Positions 8,413 to 18,071 of a stretch of DNA of 64,000 nt are shown here, piece by piece. The translations under genes and the position numbers were made by a program. A model generated the notes under the pieces. It was not told the DNA's origin. It worked only from the letters and a program-made list of their open reading frames with translations, and did no database searches. The DNA comes from an uncultured Clostridia bacterium (GTDB taxonomy: Bacteria; Bacillota; Clostridia; TANB77; CAG-508): NCBI GenBank assembly GCA_944388045.1, contig CALXHG010000006.1, positions 40,523-104,522 of the forward strand, read 5' to 3'. Numbering within the stretch: the stretch's first letter is position 1; each line of letters opens with the position of its first letter.

Positions 8413-10716
8413 CTAAATCATTTTCTCTATTTCATTTACAAATTCACTTTTGCTGTTCCTATTATTAGGTACCACTAAATAAACTTTGTTTCTTGTTCTT
8501 GTTAATGCAACATAAAACAATCTTCTTTCTTCAGCATATGGTATTTTCTCCATAATTGAATCTAGTTTAAAATATTCAAATATCCAATGTGATGTTCTAT
8601 TTTTACTAGGAAATACCTTTTCTCTAAGACCAAAAACAATTACTTGGTCTGCAGTTAATCCTTTTGATCTATGCATAGTTAAAGCTTCTATTCTAGCATC
8701 CGGTAAGTCTTTACATATTAAAACATCTTCTATTCCTTTTGTAAAAAACTCACTTTTAGCCAATTTTTCTAAGCATCTATTTGTTCTAGCTAGAATTAAT
8801 ATTTTACAATTAGGATTTTCTTTATAAATTTTATGTACTAGTTCATTTATCTTTTTATATTCTTCCATCCATTCATATTTACACATTTCTATTGGATGAT
8901 TTAAATGTTTTATAGATTTTATATTCTTAATAGTTTGTTCTTCATTTTTTAATATAAATTCACTTGAAATATTTGCTAATTCTTGCCCATATCTATATGT
9001 TGTTGATAAATACATATCATCTTTTGAATTTAAAAATAATTCACTAAATTTATTAAATAATTCCAATCTTGAACCAGCAAATGAGTATATTGATTGCCAG
9101 TCATCTCCTACTGATATTAGTTTTGCATCAAAATATTCTACTAATCTCTTTACAAATAAGAATCTTTGAAAAGTAATGTCTTGGTACTCATCAACAATTA
9201 TATATTTGTAATTTAGTTCTGGAAATTTGTTTTTTACCTCTTTAATAATAAATTTATATGATAAATTAATCATATCACTGTAATCTATCATATTATTTTT
9301 TGTTAAATAATCTTGATAATAATGGTAAATTTCCTGTAGATATCCAATTGCTTTAATTCTATACTTAGCTTCTTCCTGTTTGTTATTTGAATAATATTTA
9401 TATTTAAAATTTTCTTTTGATATTTCTATTTTTCTTTTTTCAAACATATAATCCTCATTATCTACTAACATATTTTTAAAAATATCTATATAAGAAATTA
9501 TTAAATTTGTAAACTTATAAAATTCTGCATTTATATTATTATCTAAAATTCTATCAAAAATTTCATTATCACTTCTTTTTGAAAATTGTATTTTCCTTTT
9601 TAGCAATTCTTTTCCTAGTGTAGTTATAAAATCACCATCAGGTGTTTGATAATCTAAATTTATAAAATCATAATGATTTGCTTTTTGATAATTTTCTTTT
9701 ATTTTTCTAATTTTATTATATCTTTTAATTTCTTGTTTTATAAGTTCATTGTTTTCATTATAACAAGATGATAATCCGAAATATTCAATATATATCTTTT
9801 TTCCTTGATATTCTATTGTAAAGTCTGGATTATATGTTGTGTCTTCATTTACTTTTTCTTCAAATATTTTTTCATAAGTATAATCTATGCCATTTATATA
9901 AAGAAAATTGGCTATTCTAACTTCTCCTAAAGATTTTACTTTTTCTCCTCTTATTGTATAAAGTGAACTTCTTGAATTAAGTCTATTTATTAAGTATTGA
10001 TGTATGCCACCTTCTCTTTGATTTTCGATAAAATATTTTCTCCTTTTATAGTCTTGAAAATATTCTTCAAATGTTTTAAATTTTTCAAAATTTTCTACAA
10101 AACCTTTTGCAATATAGTTTTTCTGTTCACATTGTTTAAATAGTTCAATTAATTCTCTTAATTTTGCCTTATTTGGAAATAAGTCTTTTATATAATTACT
10201 TATAATGCTTTTTTGTTCATCTGGTCCAACTACTTTTACAGGAAATGGATAACATTTTTTTATGAATTTCATTCCTAATGAGTGAAATGTTGAAACAGGT
10301 ACTCCTAAATCTAATAAATCATTTACTTTTTCATCTAAATCTTCACTGGATTTTTTTGTAAATGTTAGCATAATAATTTCTTCTGGTTTTACATTTAGTT
10401 TATCTACTAAATATTTTACTTTTCCAGCCATAGTTGTACTTTTCCCTGAACCAGCACCTGCATTTATTAAACAATATTCTTCATCACTTAAAATGACTCT
10501 TCTTTGTTCTTCATCAAGATTAATTTTTTCTCCTACATCTGTAAACATATTATCAAAATAGTCTTTGTATTCTATTAGTTTTCTTTCTATAAATTCTTCA
10601 TTTATTTTATTTAGTTGTTTTTCATCTACTTCTATTTTATTTTCTTCACAATATTTTTTGTATTCATTATAAGTTAAATATTTGTCTGCTTTTACTCGTT
10701 CTTTTAAGTTTTCCAT
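8413..10716 (-). CDS. UvrD/Rep-like SF1 helicase with internal PD-(D/E)XK-like nuclease insert
   Basis: The product has 767 residues. Walker A (NAGAGSGKSTT) is at about residues 85-95, Walker B (IIVDEYQDI) near 500, and the C-terminal helicase motifs TMHRSKGLTADQVIVFG and EERRLFYVALTRTRNKVYLV close the core. Between the first RecA parts, residues ~260-312 hold GEVRIANFLYINGIDY, then YNPDFTIEYQGKKIYIEYFG. That is the E...D...ExY layout of PD-(D/E)XK (Vsr-like) nucleases seen in some UvrD-family proteins. It probably unwinds and cleaves DNA. It faces the MYG1-like gene tail to tail, with the large SF2 helicase beyond. Confidence 0.85.
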   Translation of the reverse strand: MENLKERVKADKYLTYNEYKKYCEENKIEVDEKQLNKINEEFIERKLIEYKDYFDNMFTDVGEKINLDEEQRRVILSDEEYCLINAGAGSGKSTTMAGKVKYLVDKLNVKPEEIIMLTFTKKSSEDLDEKVNDLLDLGVPVSTFHSLGMKFIKKCYPFPVKVVGPDEQKSIISNYIKDLFPNKAKLRELIELFKQCEQKNYIAKGFVENFEKFKTFEEYFQDYKRRKYFIENQREGGIHQYLINRLNSRSSLYTIRGEKVKSLGEVRIANFLYINGIDYTYEKIFEEKVNEDTTYNPDFTIEYQGKKIYIEYFGLSSCYNENNELIKQEIKRYNKIRKIKENYQKANHYDFINLDYQTPDGDFITTLGKELLKRKIQFSKRSDNEIFDRILDNNINAEFYKFTNLIISYIDIFKNMLVDNEDYMFEKRKIEISKENFKYKYYSNNKQEEAKYRIKAIGYLQEIYHYYQDYLTKNNMIDYSDMINLSYKFIIKEVKNKFPELNYKYIIVDEYQDITFQRFLFVKRLVEYFDAKLISVGDDWQSIYSFAGSRLELFNKFSELFLNSKDDMYLSTTYRYGQELANISSEFILKNEEQTIKNIKSIKHLNHPIEMCKYEWMEEYKKINELVHKIYKENPNCKILILARTNRCLEKLAKSEFFTKGIEDVLICKDLPDARIEALTMHRSKGLTADQVIVFGLREKVFPSKNRTSHWIFEYFKLDSIMEKIPYAEERRLFYVALTRTRNKVYLVVPNNRNSKSEFVNEIEKMI

Positions 10717-10815
10717 TTTAAACTCCTAATATTTTTCTTTTTTTATTCTATCATTTCTCATAAAAACTGTAAATTATTTTTTAAAAATATTACCTATTTT
10801 TTATAGCAAATAACA

Positions 10816-10844
10816 TTGATTTATAAAATAAATTTTTATATAAT
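10816..10844 (+). promoter_or_regulatory. Promoter of the Nudix-GNAT gene
   Basis: TTGATT at 10816-10821 and TATAAT at 10839-10844 are separated by 17 bases, followed by a GGAGG ribosome binding site before ATG 10875. Confidence 0.7.
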
Positions 10845-10874
10845 TAGGCTATACAAAAAAATTGGAGGTTTTAT

Positions 10875-11909
10875 ATGATAGTAAAAAAAGCAGGAACTAT
10901 TTTGCTAAATTTACAAACGAAAAAAATCGGACTAGTTTATAGAGATTCAGAAAATGATTATACTTTTCCAAAGGGACATTTAGAAAAAGGTGAAACTCTT
11001 GAAGAATGTGCTGTTAGAGAAACAGAAGAAGAAACATTACGAGCTAATCATTTGTTAATTAACAAAGAAATTTGCATAAATACATATACAACTCCATCAG
11101 GAGAAAATGTAGAAAATTATATGTATATTGCAATTGATGATGGTCCTACTTCAAAAAATATAGATATAAAAGATCAAGAAAATTTAAAGTGGATTAGTCC
11201 TGATGATGTTGAAAATATTCTTACTTATGATAATTTAAAAGAATTGTGGAATAAAATAAAAAGTCCTATAAAAGACATTTTTGAAAATAATGGCAATATT
11301 TCTCCCGCAATTTTAACAGATTTGGGAATTTGTCCTACTTGCTATGATAAAGAAAAAGTCCAAGAAATTCGTAATCTTATAAAATCTATAAATTCAGATT
11401 TTGTAAATAATTTAAAAATCAGATTAGCAAAATATACAGACTGTACTGAATTATCTTATTTAAAAAGAGAAATCTGGGAAACTACATATAGAGGAATTTA
11501 TCCCGATGAGAAAATTGATAATTATAACTATATAAATAATGCAGAAAAATTTAAATCTTATATTAATAATCCTAACCAACAATTATTTGTTGTTACTGAT
11601 AATAATGTAATTATAGCTTATATTGAATTTGGCAAACCTTATAGACCTTTTGAAGATTATAAACAAGAAATTGGATTATTTTATATTAGAAAAGATTATC
11701 AAGGAATTGGTCTTGGTAAAAAGTTATTTGATTTTGCTTATAATAATATAAAAACTACTAATGTTGATAAATTTTTTATTTCTTGTCATAAATATAATTT
11801 AAATGCTCAAAAGTTTTATGAAAAAATGGGTGGCAAACTTGTTAAAATAGACGAAGATTTTGCAAACAATGGACTACCTCAAATTAAGTTTGAATTTAAA
11901 ATTAAATAA
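10875..11909 (+). CDS. Nudix hydrolase fused to a GNAT N-acetyltransferase
   Basis: The product has 344 residues in two domains. Residues 1-~140 are Nudix, with the box GHLEKGETLEECAVRETEEE at 34-53 (G34, E40, R48, E49, E52, E53), expected to hydrolyse nucleoside diphosphates linked to another moiety. Residues ~170-344 are a GNAT acetyltransferase: RLAKYTDCTELSYL at the start, an acetyl-CoA loop YQGIGLGKKLFDFAY, and a closing NLNAQKFYEKMGGKLV. Substrates are unknown. It stands alone on the plus strand between minus-strand genes, with its own promoter. Confidence 0.88.
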   Translation: MIVKKAGTILLNLQTKKIGLVYRDSENDYTFPKGHLEKGETLEECAVRETEEETLRANHLLINKEICINTYTTPSGENVENYMYIAIDDGPTSKNIDIKDQENLKWISPDDVENILTYDNLKELWNKIKSPIKDIFENNGNISPAILTDLGICPTCYDKEKVQEIRNLIKSINSDFVNNLKIRLAKYTDCTELSYLKREIWETTYRGIYPDEKIDNYNYINNAEKFKSYINNPNQQLFVVTDNNVIIAYIEFGKPYRPFEDYKQEIGLFYIRKDYQGIGLGKKLFDFAYNNIKTTNVDKFFISCHKYNLNAQKFYEKMGGKLVKIDEDFANNGLPQIKFEFKIK

Positions 11910-11930
11910 TAGAAAATTTTATTTTGTTCT

Positions 11931-12029
11931 CGCCCGATTTGAGTTTTCGACAGTAAGGAGAAAATCTCAAAGGGCTAGCGATTGTAGCATTTTATATAAT
12001 AAGAAAGTTATACTTTCCTATTATATAAA
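11931..12029 (-). repeat. Structured intergenic repeat, family A, copy 1
   Basis: About 100 bp, matching copy 2 (58000-58097) and a degraded copy 3 (45779-45832). It contains two inverted repeats: GATTTGAGTTTTC/GAAAATCTCAAA and TATAATA(R)GAAAGT/ACTTTCCTATTATA. The conserved word between them is GCTAGCGATTGTAGCATTTTA. Confidence 0.65.
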
Positions 12030-12031
12030 GC

Positions 12032-12072
12032 AAGCAATAAGAAACGCCTATTTTAAGACGTTTCTTATTGTT
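12032..12072. terminator. Terminator between Nudix-GNAT and sortase genes
   Basis: CAATAAGAAACG/CGTTTCTTATTG hairpin followed by TTTATTTATTT. The genes converge here, so it may serve both. Confidence 0.75.
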
Positions 12073-12104
12073 TATTTATTTACTTATTCTCTTCTTTGCA
12101 ACCT

Positions 12105-12794
12105 TTAAATATCTGCTTTTGCCCAGATGATTAAACGAGCTTTACTATCATCTGTACATGTTGTTAATGAAATTTCTGTTGCACCTTGTGTATCTCTTGT
12201 CATATATTCTGCATCTGTATCAGAAGTTTCATATTTATTATAAATAGTATATGATAATCTTTTTCCTGTTAAATCTGTTATGTAAATTTTATCTCCTATA
12301 TTCAATTTTTTGTTATTTGAGAAAAAGTTACCATTTCTGTAGTTATGTCCTGCAATTGTAGTATTTCCTGGTTGGTTTAATCCTACACCATGGAAAATTA
12401 CAACTGAAGTTTCTAGAGCAGATTTACTATATTCTTCTTCTGCTAGAATAGGACAACTTAAACCTGTTGCTGGTATTTCTATTGTTCCTGCTACTAAATA
12501 TCCATTAAATCTCTGTTCTTGTGCTGGTGCTTGTTGATTATTATCTGTTGATGTTGTTGGATTATTATTCTCTGGCTCTTCAACATCAACTGTTAAATCG
12601 TCTTCAATTACTGGTTGTTCTTCCGTTGGCTCTGTCTCCTCTTGTTTTGGAAATGTATCTACAAAGTTTTCCGCTTCTTTTCTACTATTTACACTTGATA
12701 TATATCTGAATCCTAAAAATCCTATTACTCCAATTATAGCAACTATTATAATTATTAAAAGAACTGTCAAAAATGTACTATATTTACTATTCAT
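12105..12794 (-). CDS. Sortase (cell-wall transpeptidase)
   Basis: The product has 229 residues. An N-terminal membrane anchor (residues ~8-30, TVLLIIIIVAIIGVIGFLGF) is followed by an acidic, Pro/Glu/Asn-rich linker to about residue 95 and then the sortase barrel. Catalytic residues are visible: His150 in TIAGHNYRNG, Cys213 in SLTTC and Arg220 in SKARLIIW. Sortases cut LPxTG-type motifs and attach the protein to cell-wall peptide. A candidate substrate with LPHTG lies at 37634-38047. The short catalytic domain and isolated position suggest class D/E, though I cannot assign the class firmly. Confidence 0.9.
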   Translation of the reverse strand: MNSKYSTFLTVLLIIIIVAIIGVIGFLGFRYISSVNSRKEAENFVDTFPKQEETEPTEEQPVIEDDLTVDVEEPENNNPTTSTDNNQQAPAQEQRFNGYLVAGTIEIPATGLSCPILAEEEYSKSALETSVVIFHGVGLNQPGNTTIAGHNYRNGNFFSNNKKLNIGDKIYITDLTGKRLSYTIYNKYETSDTDAEYMTRDTQGATEISLTTCTDDSKARLIIWAKADI

Positions 12795-12889
12795 ATTACC
12801 ATCCCTTCCATTTAATAAATTTCAAAAATTCACATCTATATATCTATTATATCACATTTTATATAAAAAAGCTACCTTTTCTTGTAATA

Positions 12890-13237
12890 TTATACAATTT
12901 TGTCTCCCATTTTTATTCCAGCTAATAAATGGAAATGTAAATGTCCTACTTCTTGCCCTGCATCTTTACCACAATTTACTATAACTCTATAACCTTTTTC
13001 TTTAAATCCTTGTTTTTCTGCAATTTCATTTATTACTTTATATATTTTAGAAATAATTTTTTCTTCTCCATCTTTCATTTCTGCTAAAGATTTTATATGT
13101 TTTTTTGGAATTACTAAAATGTGAATTGGTGTTGCTGGGTTTATGTCATTAAAAGCTAATATTTCTTCATCTTCATAAACTTTGCTTGATGGTATTTCTC
13201 CTTTTATAATTTTACAAAATGTACAATTTTCATCCAT
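12890..13237 (-). CDS. HIT-family nucleotide hydrolase/transferase
   Basis: A 115-residue HIT protein (usual length ~110-140). It opens with CTFCKIIKGEIPSSKVYEDE, continues with the IPKKHIKSL strand, and ends with the histidine triad VGHLHFHLLAG. HIT proteins of this group hydrolyse purine phosphoramidates such as AMP-lysine or adenosine conjugates. C5 and C8 suggest a metal-binding pair. The ribosome binding site is AAGGAGG before ATG 13237. Confidence 0.93.
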   Translation of the reverse strand: MDENCTFCKIIKGEIPSSKVYEDEEILAFNDINPATPIHILVIPKKHIKSLAEMKDGEEKIISKIYKVINEIAEKQGFKEKGYRVIVNCGKDAGQEVGHLHFHLLAGIKMGDKIV

Positions 13238-13407
13238 AAATATTATCCTCCTTAATTTCTGTGTTCTTCAAATTTTTATAAATAATCCAAAAAGTCTATT
13301 ATAATATACTCTATATCTAACATTTTTATTTGTTAAATATCTTATAAATAAATTTTTTAATGTTTTATTAAATATTTTTATTATATAAATACTTTTATTT
13401 GTAAAAA

Positions 13408-15165
13408 TTATTCTTCTAAAATTGCTTTTATTCTTCTTACACCAGAAGAGCTTGATTCTTCTTTCTTAATTTTGAAATGACCTAATTCTGAAGTATTATG
13501 CACATGAGGTCCTCCACATACTTCTAAAGAAAAATCTCCTATTTTATATACAGAAACAATATCACCATATTTTTCTATAAACATTGCTTCTGCTCCCATT
13601 TTTATTGCTTCTTCTTTTTTCATTTCCATATGTTCTACTGGAATAGCAGATTGTATCCAACTATTTACTAAGTCTTCTGTTTTTTGTTTTTCTTCATCTG
13701 TCATTTTTGATGGATGAGAAAAGTCAAATCTCATTCTCTCTGCAGTAATATTACTTCCTTTTTGATGTACATGTTGGCCTAATACTTGTTTTAATGCTGC
13801 ATTTAAAAGATGTGTTGCTGTATGATATTTTGTTTCCATTTCTCCTGTTGAAGCTAGTCCGCCTTTAAATTTTTGTTCTGAACCAGCTCTTGATTTTTCT
13901 TGATGTTCTTTAAATAATTTGTTAAATTCTTCTTTATCTATTTTCATTCCATTTTCTTGTGCTAATTCTTCTGTTACTTCTGGTGGAAAACCATAAGTAT
14001 CATATAATCTGAATACAATTTTTCCATCTACTACTTCTTTTCCTTGTTTTCTTATTTCAGCAATTTCTTTTTCAAATTCTTTTTCACCTTTTGTTAATGT
14101 TTTTACAAATTTGTCTTTTTCTTCTAAAATTACATTTTTTATAATTTCTTTTTTATTTTCAAGTTCTGGGTACATTTCTTTAAGGTTTTCCACATTTAAT
14201 TCTATTAGTGTTGATAATTCATCTAATGATATTTCTAATTTGTTCATATGTCTTATCATTCTACGAATTAGTCTTCTTAAAATATATCCTCTATCTATGT
14301 TGCTTGGTCTTCCTCCATCAGCAATTATCATCATACTTGAACGTAAATGTTCTGCTATTATTCTTCTACTTGAGATGTTATCCACTTTTTGTAATTCTAC
14401 TAATTTGTCCATAATATGTGAGAATAATTCTGTCTCAAATGGTGTTTCTTTACCTTCTAGTATCATTGTCATTCTTTCTATTCCTAAACCTGTATCAACA
14501 TTTTTTTGTTTTAATTTTGTATATTTTCCATTCTCATCTTTATAAAATTCCATAAATACATTGTTCCAAATTTCAACATATTTTCCACATCCACATGATG
14601 GATTACAATTTGGTGAACATTTTGGTTTTCCTGTATCATAAAACATTTCTGTATCTGGTCCACATGGTCCTGTTTCTCCAGCAATCCACCAGTTATCATC
14701 TTTTCCAAAATAATATATTCTTTCTTCTGGAATTCCTGCTTTTTTCCAACATTCTGCTGTTACTTCATCTCTTGCACAGTCTTCGTCTCCTGCAAAACAT
14801 GTTACAGATATTTTTTCTGCTGGAATTTGTAATTCTTGTGTTAAAAAATCATAACTCATTTGGATAGATTCTTCTTTAAAATAGTCTCCTAATGACCAGT
14901 TTCCTAACATTTCAAAATATGTCAAATGCCTGTTATCTCCAACCTCTTCAATATCATTTGTTCTTACACATTTTTGATAATCTGTAAGTCTTTTTCCTTG
15001 TGGGTGTGGCTCTCCTAATAAATATGGTACTAGTGGTTGCATTCCTGCAGTTGTAAATAGTACAGATGAGTCATTTTCTGGTATTAATGGTGCTGATGGA
15101 ATAACTGCATGTCCGTGATTTTTAAAAAAGTTTAAATATTTTTTTCTAATTTCTATTGCTTTCAT
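13408..15165 (-). CDS. alaS: Alanyl-tRNA synthetase lacking the C-Ala domain
   Basis: The product has 585 residues against ~870 in typical bacterial AlaRS. The class II catalytic core is complete: AIEIRKKYLNFFKNHGHAVI at the start, FTTAGMQPLVPYL and GLGIERMTMILEG. The tRNA-recognition helices and the editing domain follow, with HTATHLLNAAL and CGGPHVHNTSELG giving the HxxxH...CxxxH zinc/editing site. The protein stops just after RRIKAILEE, so the DHHA1/C-Ala module is missing with no sign of it downstream. It charges tRNA-Ala in the cytoplasm. I see no T-box leader upstream. Confidence 0.9.
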   Translation of the reverse strand: MKAIEIRKKYLNFFKNHGHAVIPSAPLIPENDSSVLFTTAGMQPLVPYLLGEPHPQGKRLTDYQKCVRTNDIEEVGDNRHLTYFEMLGNWSLGDYFKEESIQMSYDFLTQELQIPAEKISVTCFAGDEDCARDEVTAECWKKAGIPEERIYYFGKDDNWWIAGETGPCGPDTEMFYDTGKPKCSPNCNPSCGCGKYVEIWNNVFMEFYKDENGKYTKLKQKNVDTGLGIERMTMILEGKETPFETELFSHIMDKLVELQKVDNISSRRIIAEHLRSSMMIIADGGRPSNIDRGYILRRLIRRMIRHMNKLEISLDELSTLIELNVENLKEMYPELENKKEIIKNVILEEKDKFVKTLTKGEKEFEKEIAEIRKQGKEVVDGKIVFRLYDTYGFPPEVTEELAQENGMKIDKEEFNKLFKEHQEKSRAGSEQKFKGGLASTGEMETKYHTATHLLNAALKQVLGQHVHQKGSNITAERMRFDFSHPSKMTDEEKQKTEDLVNSWIQSAIPVEHMEMKKEEAIKMGAEAMFIEKYGDIVSVYKIGDFSLEVCGGPHVHNTSELGHFKIKKEESSSSGVRRIKAILEE

Positions 15166-15297
15166 TTTTCATTTCTCCTTGTACTTAATAAATTATTTCT
15201 TATAAATAATAATTTTTAATTTTCTCTATATTTTCATAGATTATTATATTTTAAAAATAAAAAAAAATCAATGTATATATTTTTTCGTTAACATTTA

Positions 15298-15350
15298 GTA
15301 AGAAATTATGCAATTATTAATATATTAAAATTTCTTATTTAACTGTAACT
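15298..15350. repeat. AT-rich palindromic repeat, family E
   Basis: AGTAAGAAATT ... AATTTCTTATTTAACTG around a TTATTAATATATTAA loop. Its loop matches, in inverted orientation, those at 21105, 21835 and 52315. Confidence 0.45.
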
Positions 15351-16039
15351 ACATTTTTTAAAATACACCAAGTTCCATTACTTTTTGGTATGCTTTTAAA
15401 AGTCATTTCTTGTTTGGTAATTGGATGCTCAATTGTAAGTTCATATGCCCATAATGCAATTTGTTTTCCTTGTCCTCTTGTTCCATATTTTTGGTCTCCA
15501 AAAATACTATGTCCTGCATGTGACAATTGAACTCTTATTTGGTGATGTCTTCCAGTATGTAAATTTATTTTTACTAAAGATAAGTTTTTTACTTCATTAT
15601 AAGCTAAAACTTCGTAATCTAGTTTTGCCAATTTTGCATTTTTCTTTTCTTTTGAAACTACTTTGCTAATATTATTTCTTTCATCTTTATATAAATAATC
15701 TTCCAAAGTTCCTTTGTTATTATCAAATTTTCCATCAACAACTGCTAAATATTTCTTTTTAAAGATTTTTTCTCTTACTTGGTCACTAAGCCTTGCAGCA
15801 GATTTTGATGTTTTGGCAAATATCATAACACCTCCAACAGGTCTATCTAATCTATGTACTAGTCCTAAGTATACATTACCTGGTTTGTTGTATTTTTCTT
15901 TAATGTATTGTTTAACTATTGTTAACATATCAATATCTTCTGTTTTATCTGCTTGTGATGGAATATTAGGTTGTTTTTCTACTACAATTATTTGATTATC
16001 TTCAAATATTACTTTTAAATTTTGCATATTTAATTTCAT
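15335..16039 (-). CDS. RluA-family 23S rRNA/tRNA pseudouridine synthase
   Basis: The product has 234 residues, with the catalytic motif GLVHRLDRPVGGVMIFAKTS near residue 60 (catalytic Asp in HRLDR) and the conserved LHTGRHHQIRVQLSHAGHSIFGDQ (split: LHTGRHHQIRVQ, LSHAGHSIFGDQKYG). There is no S4 RNA-binding domain at the N-terminus, so it is the short form of the family. A second ATG (residue 5) has better spacing from AGGAGGG than the first. It uses RNA uridine as substrate; the exact site is not predictable. Confidence 0.88.
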   Translation of the reverse strand: MKLNMQNLKVIFEDNQIIVVEKQPNIPSQADKTEDIDMLTIVKQYIKEKYNKPGNVYLGLVHRLDRPVGGVMIFAKTSKSAARLSDQVREKIFKKKYLAVVDGKFDNNKGTLEDYLYKDERNNISKVVSKEKKNAKLAKLDYEVLAYNEVKNLSLVKINLHTGRHHQIRVQLSHAGHSIFGDQKYGTRGQGKQIALWAYELTIEHPITKQEMTFKSIPKSNGTWCILKNVVTVK

Positions 16040-16087
16040 TCCCTCCTAATGCATAAGTCTAGTTAAAAATAGTTGCAATTTTAAATA

Positions 16088-16963
16088 TTAACTTTCCCAT
16101 CTACCATATATTCCACAAGGTAATACTAGTTTAGAGTTTTCCATAGGTAATCCAATTTCTCCTGAACTTGTTTTTCCTTTAAATTTTTTACTTATTGTTA
16201 AGTTTAAAATATTTTCTAGTACTTTACTAGAAATTCCTGTTGTATATGAATTGATTAGGAAAAATAGTGGATTGTCAGAAAGTACTTTTGTACATAAATC
16301 TACCAAATCATATATATTGTTTTCAAATTGCCAAACTTCTCCATTTGCACCTCTTCCATATGATGGAGGATCCATTATAATTGCATCATATTTATTTTCT
16401 CTTCTTATTTCTCTATTAACAAATTTTACAACATCATCAATAATATATCTAACTGGTTTATCCGCTAAACCTGATGAAGTTATATTTTCTTTTGCCCAAG
16501 TTACCATACCTTTTGAACTGTCAACATGACACACAGAGGCTCCAGCTGAAGCACATGCAACTGTTGCTCCTCCTGTATATGCAAATAAATTTAATACTTT
16601 TATTTCTCTATTTGAATTTTTTATTTTAGAAATCATCCAGTCCCAGTTAACAGCTTGTTCTGGAAATAATCCTGTATGTTTAAAGTTCATTGGTTTTATA
16701 TTAAAAGTTAAATCTTTATATTTTATTTGCCATTGTTCTGGTAATTTTTTATGATATTCCCAAGAGCCTCCCCCTGTTTTACTTCTATGGTATGTTGCAT
16801 TTGCTTCTTTCCATTTACTTGGAAAAGTTTTTTCTTTCCAAATTATTTGTGGATCTGGTCTTGATAAAATTATATTTCCCCATTTTTCTAATTTTTGCCC
16901 ATCTGCCATGTCTAGTATTTTATAATCTTTCCATTCATTTGCTATGTTCATTATTAATCTCAT
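16088..16963 (-). CDS. Class I SAM-dependent (rRNA-type) methyltransferase
   Basis: The product has 291 residues. The SAM-binding motif LNLFAYTGGATVACASAGA is near residue 125, an acidic loop VCHVDSSKGMVTWAKEN follows, and motif IV is IIMDPPSYGRG. This is the COG1092/RlmK-like group of RNA m5C/m7G-type methyltransferases without the N-terminal PUA domain. As in the neighbouring pseudouridine synthase gene, the first ATG is very close to the ribosome binding site (AGGAAGG) and a second ATG lies four codons on. Both neighbours modify RNA and may be cotranscribed. Confidence 0.85.
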   Translation of the reverse strand: MRLIMNIANEWKDYKILDMADGQKLEKWGNIILSRPDPQIIWKEKTFPSKWKEANATYHRSKTGGGSWEYHKKLPEQWQIKYKDLTFNIKPMNFKHTGLFPEQAVNWDWMISKIKNSNREIKVLNLFAYTGGATVACASAGASVCHVDSSKGMVTWAKENITSSGLADKPVRYIIDDVVKFVNREIRRENKYDAIIMDPPSYGRGANGEVWQFENNIYDLVDLCTKVLSDNPLFFLINSYTTGISSKVLENILNLTISKKFKGKTSSGEIGLPMENSKLVLPCGIYGRWES

Positions 16964-17125
16964 TCCTTCCTATGGCATAAATTGAATTGAAAAACATATC
17001 TTTCAACATTTTTCATTCCAATTCTTATATTCGTAATTTATTTAATAATTTTTATAATTAATTTTTTATTTATTAAAAATAATAATCACTATTATATAGC
17101 AATGCTATTAACCATAAGAATTATA

Positions 17126-18007
17126 CTATATTTTTCCTGTTTTTTCAAGTTTTTTAAGCTGTTTCTTTGCCTGTTTATATCCTTTCTCATATAAAAGATT
17201 TATTTTACTATTATCTAATAAAGAAATTTTGTTTAAGTTTATTACTATTAAGTTATCAATTCCTTGTCTTTCATACGAAGATAATTCTCTTCCTTGTAAT
17301 TCTATTGACCTTGTTGCTACATCTATTAAATTTTGACAACATTGTTTTTCTTTGTGAATAGTATCAAATGCTATTCCATATATTTCATCTGCTCCTATAT
17401 TTCTTAATGATTTCCATGGTAAGTTTTCACGGATTCCTCCATCTACTAATTGTATTTCGTTAAATTTGCATGGAGAAAATACAACAGGAAAACTGCAACT
17501 TGCTCTTACTACTGTACCTATTGGAATATCTGTTATAATTTTTGTATTGTCTAGCAAATTTCCTCTTGTCTGTAATGATGATGCCATATACACTGTTCCT
17601 TTTTGTACATCTACCATTGGAATTAATAAAGGCATTTTTATTTGATTTATATTAGTTATCTTGCTTTCCTTGCAGATGTTTTCTATAATTTTTTCAATTA
17701 CTTTGCCTGTGTTTAAACCATCTATAATAATTTCTCTTTTTAATATTAATCCTAAAATTAATTTTAATATCTGTTTCCATTCTGCATATTTTATTTTTTT
17801 ACAGTATTTTTGAAACATATTCCACATTTCATCACTTGTGTATCCTAATGCATACATTGTTGCTACTATACTTCCAGATGATGCTCCTGATACGCAATCA
17901 AATTTTATATTTTCTTCTTCAAATGCTTTTAATGCTCCTATATGAGCTGCTGCTTTTACTCCTCCTCCTGCTAAACATAATCCTTTCATAATTTTATTTT
18001 CCTCCAT
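17126..18007 (-). CDS. Patatin-like phospholipase
   Basis: The product has 293 residues. It has the patatin signature: oxyanion loop LCLAGGGVKAAAHIGAL at about 10-26, nucleophile serine in GASSGS near 40-45, and the dyad aspartate in VDGGIREN near 190. Members hydrolyse acyl esters of lipids at the membrane. There is no signal peptide, so it is probably cytoplasmic. It is flanked by a hairpin at 18072 and stands alone. Confidence 0.9.
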   Translation of the reverse strand: MEENKIMKGLCLAGGGVKAAAHIGALKAFEEENIKFDCVSGASSGSIVATMYALGYTSDEMWNMFQKYCKKIKYAEWKQILKLILGLILKREIIIDGLNTGKVIEKIIENICKESKITNINQIKMPLLIPMVDVQKGTVYMASSLQTRGNLLDNTKIITDIPIGTVVRASCSFPVVFSPCKFNEIQLVDGGIRENLPWKSLRNIGADEIYGIAFDTIHKEKQCCQNLIDVATRSIELQGRELSSYERQGIDNLIVINLNKISLLDNSKINLLYEKGYKQAKKQLKKLEKTGKI

Positions 18008-18071
18008 ATCCTATTATATGTTTTAAATTATAAAAGTGATTATTCTTTATTATGTTTTTATTCTTAAGTAA

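Noticed and set aside
13238..13407. Possible tRNA or riboswitch between the HIT and alaS genes
   Set aside because: Only AT-rich DNA; no cloverleaf or conserved riboswitch motif seen. I found no tRNA gene anywhere in the window.
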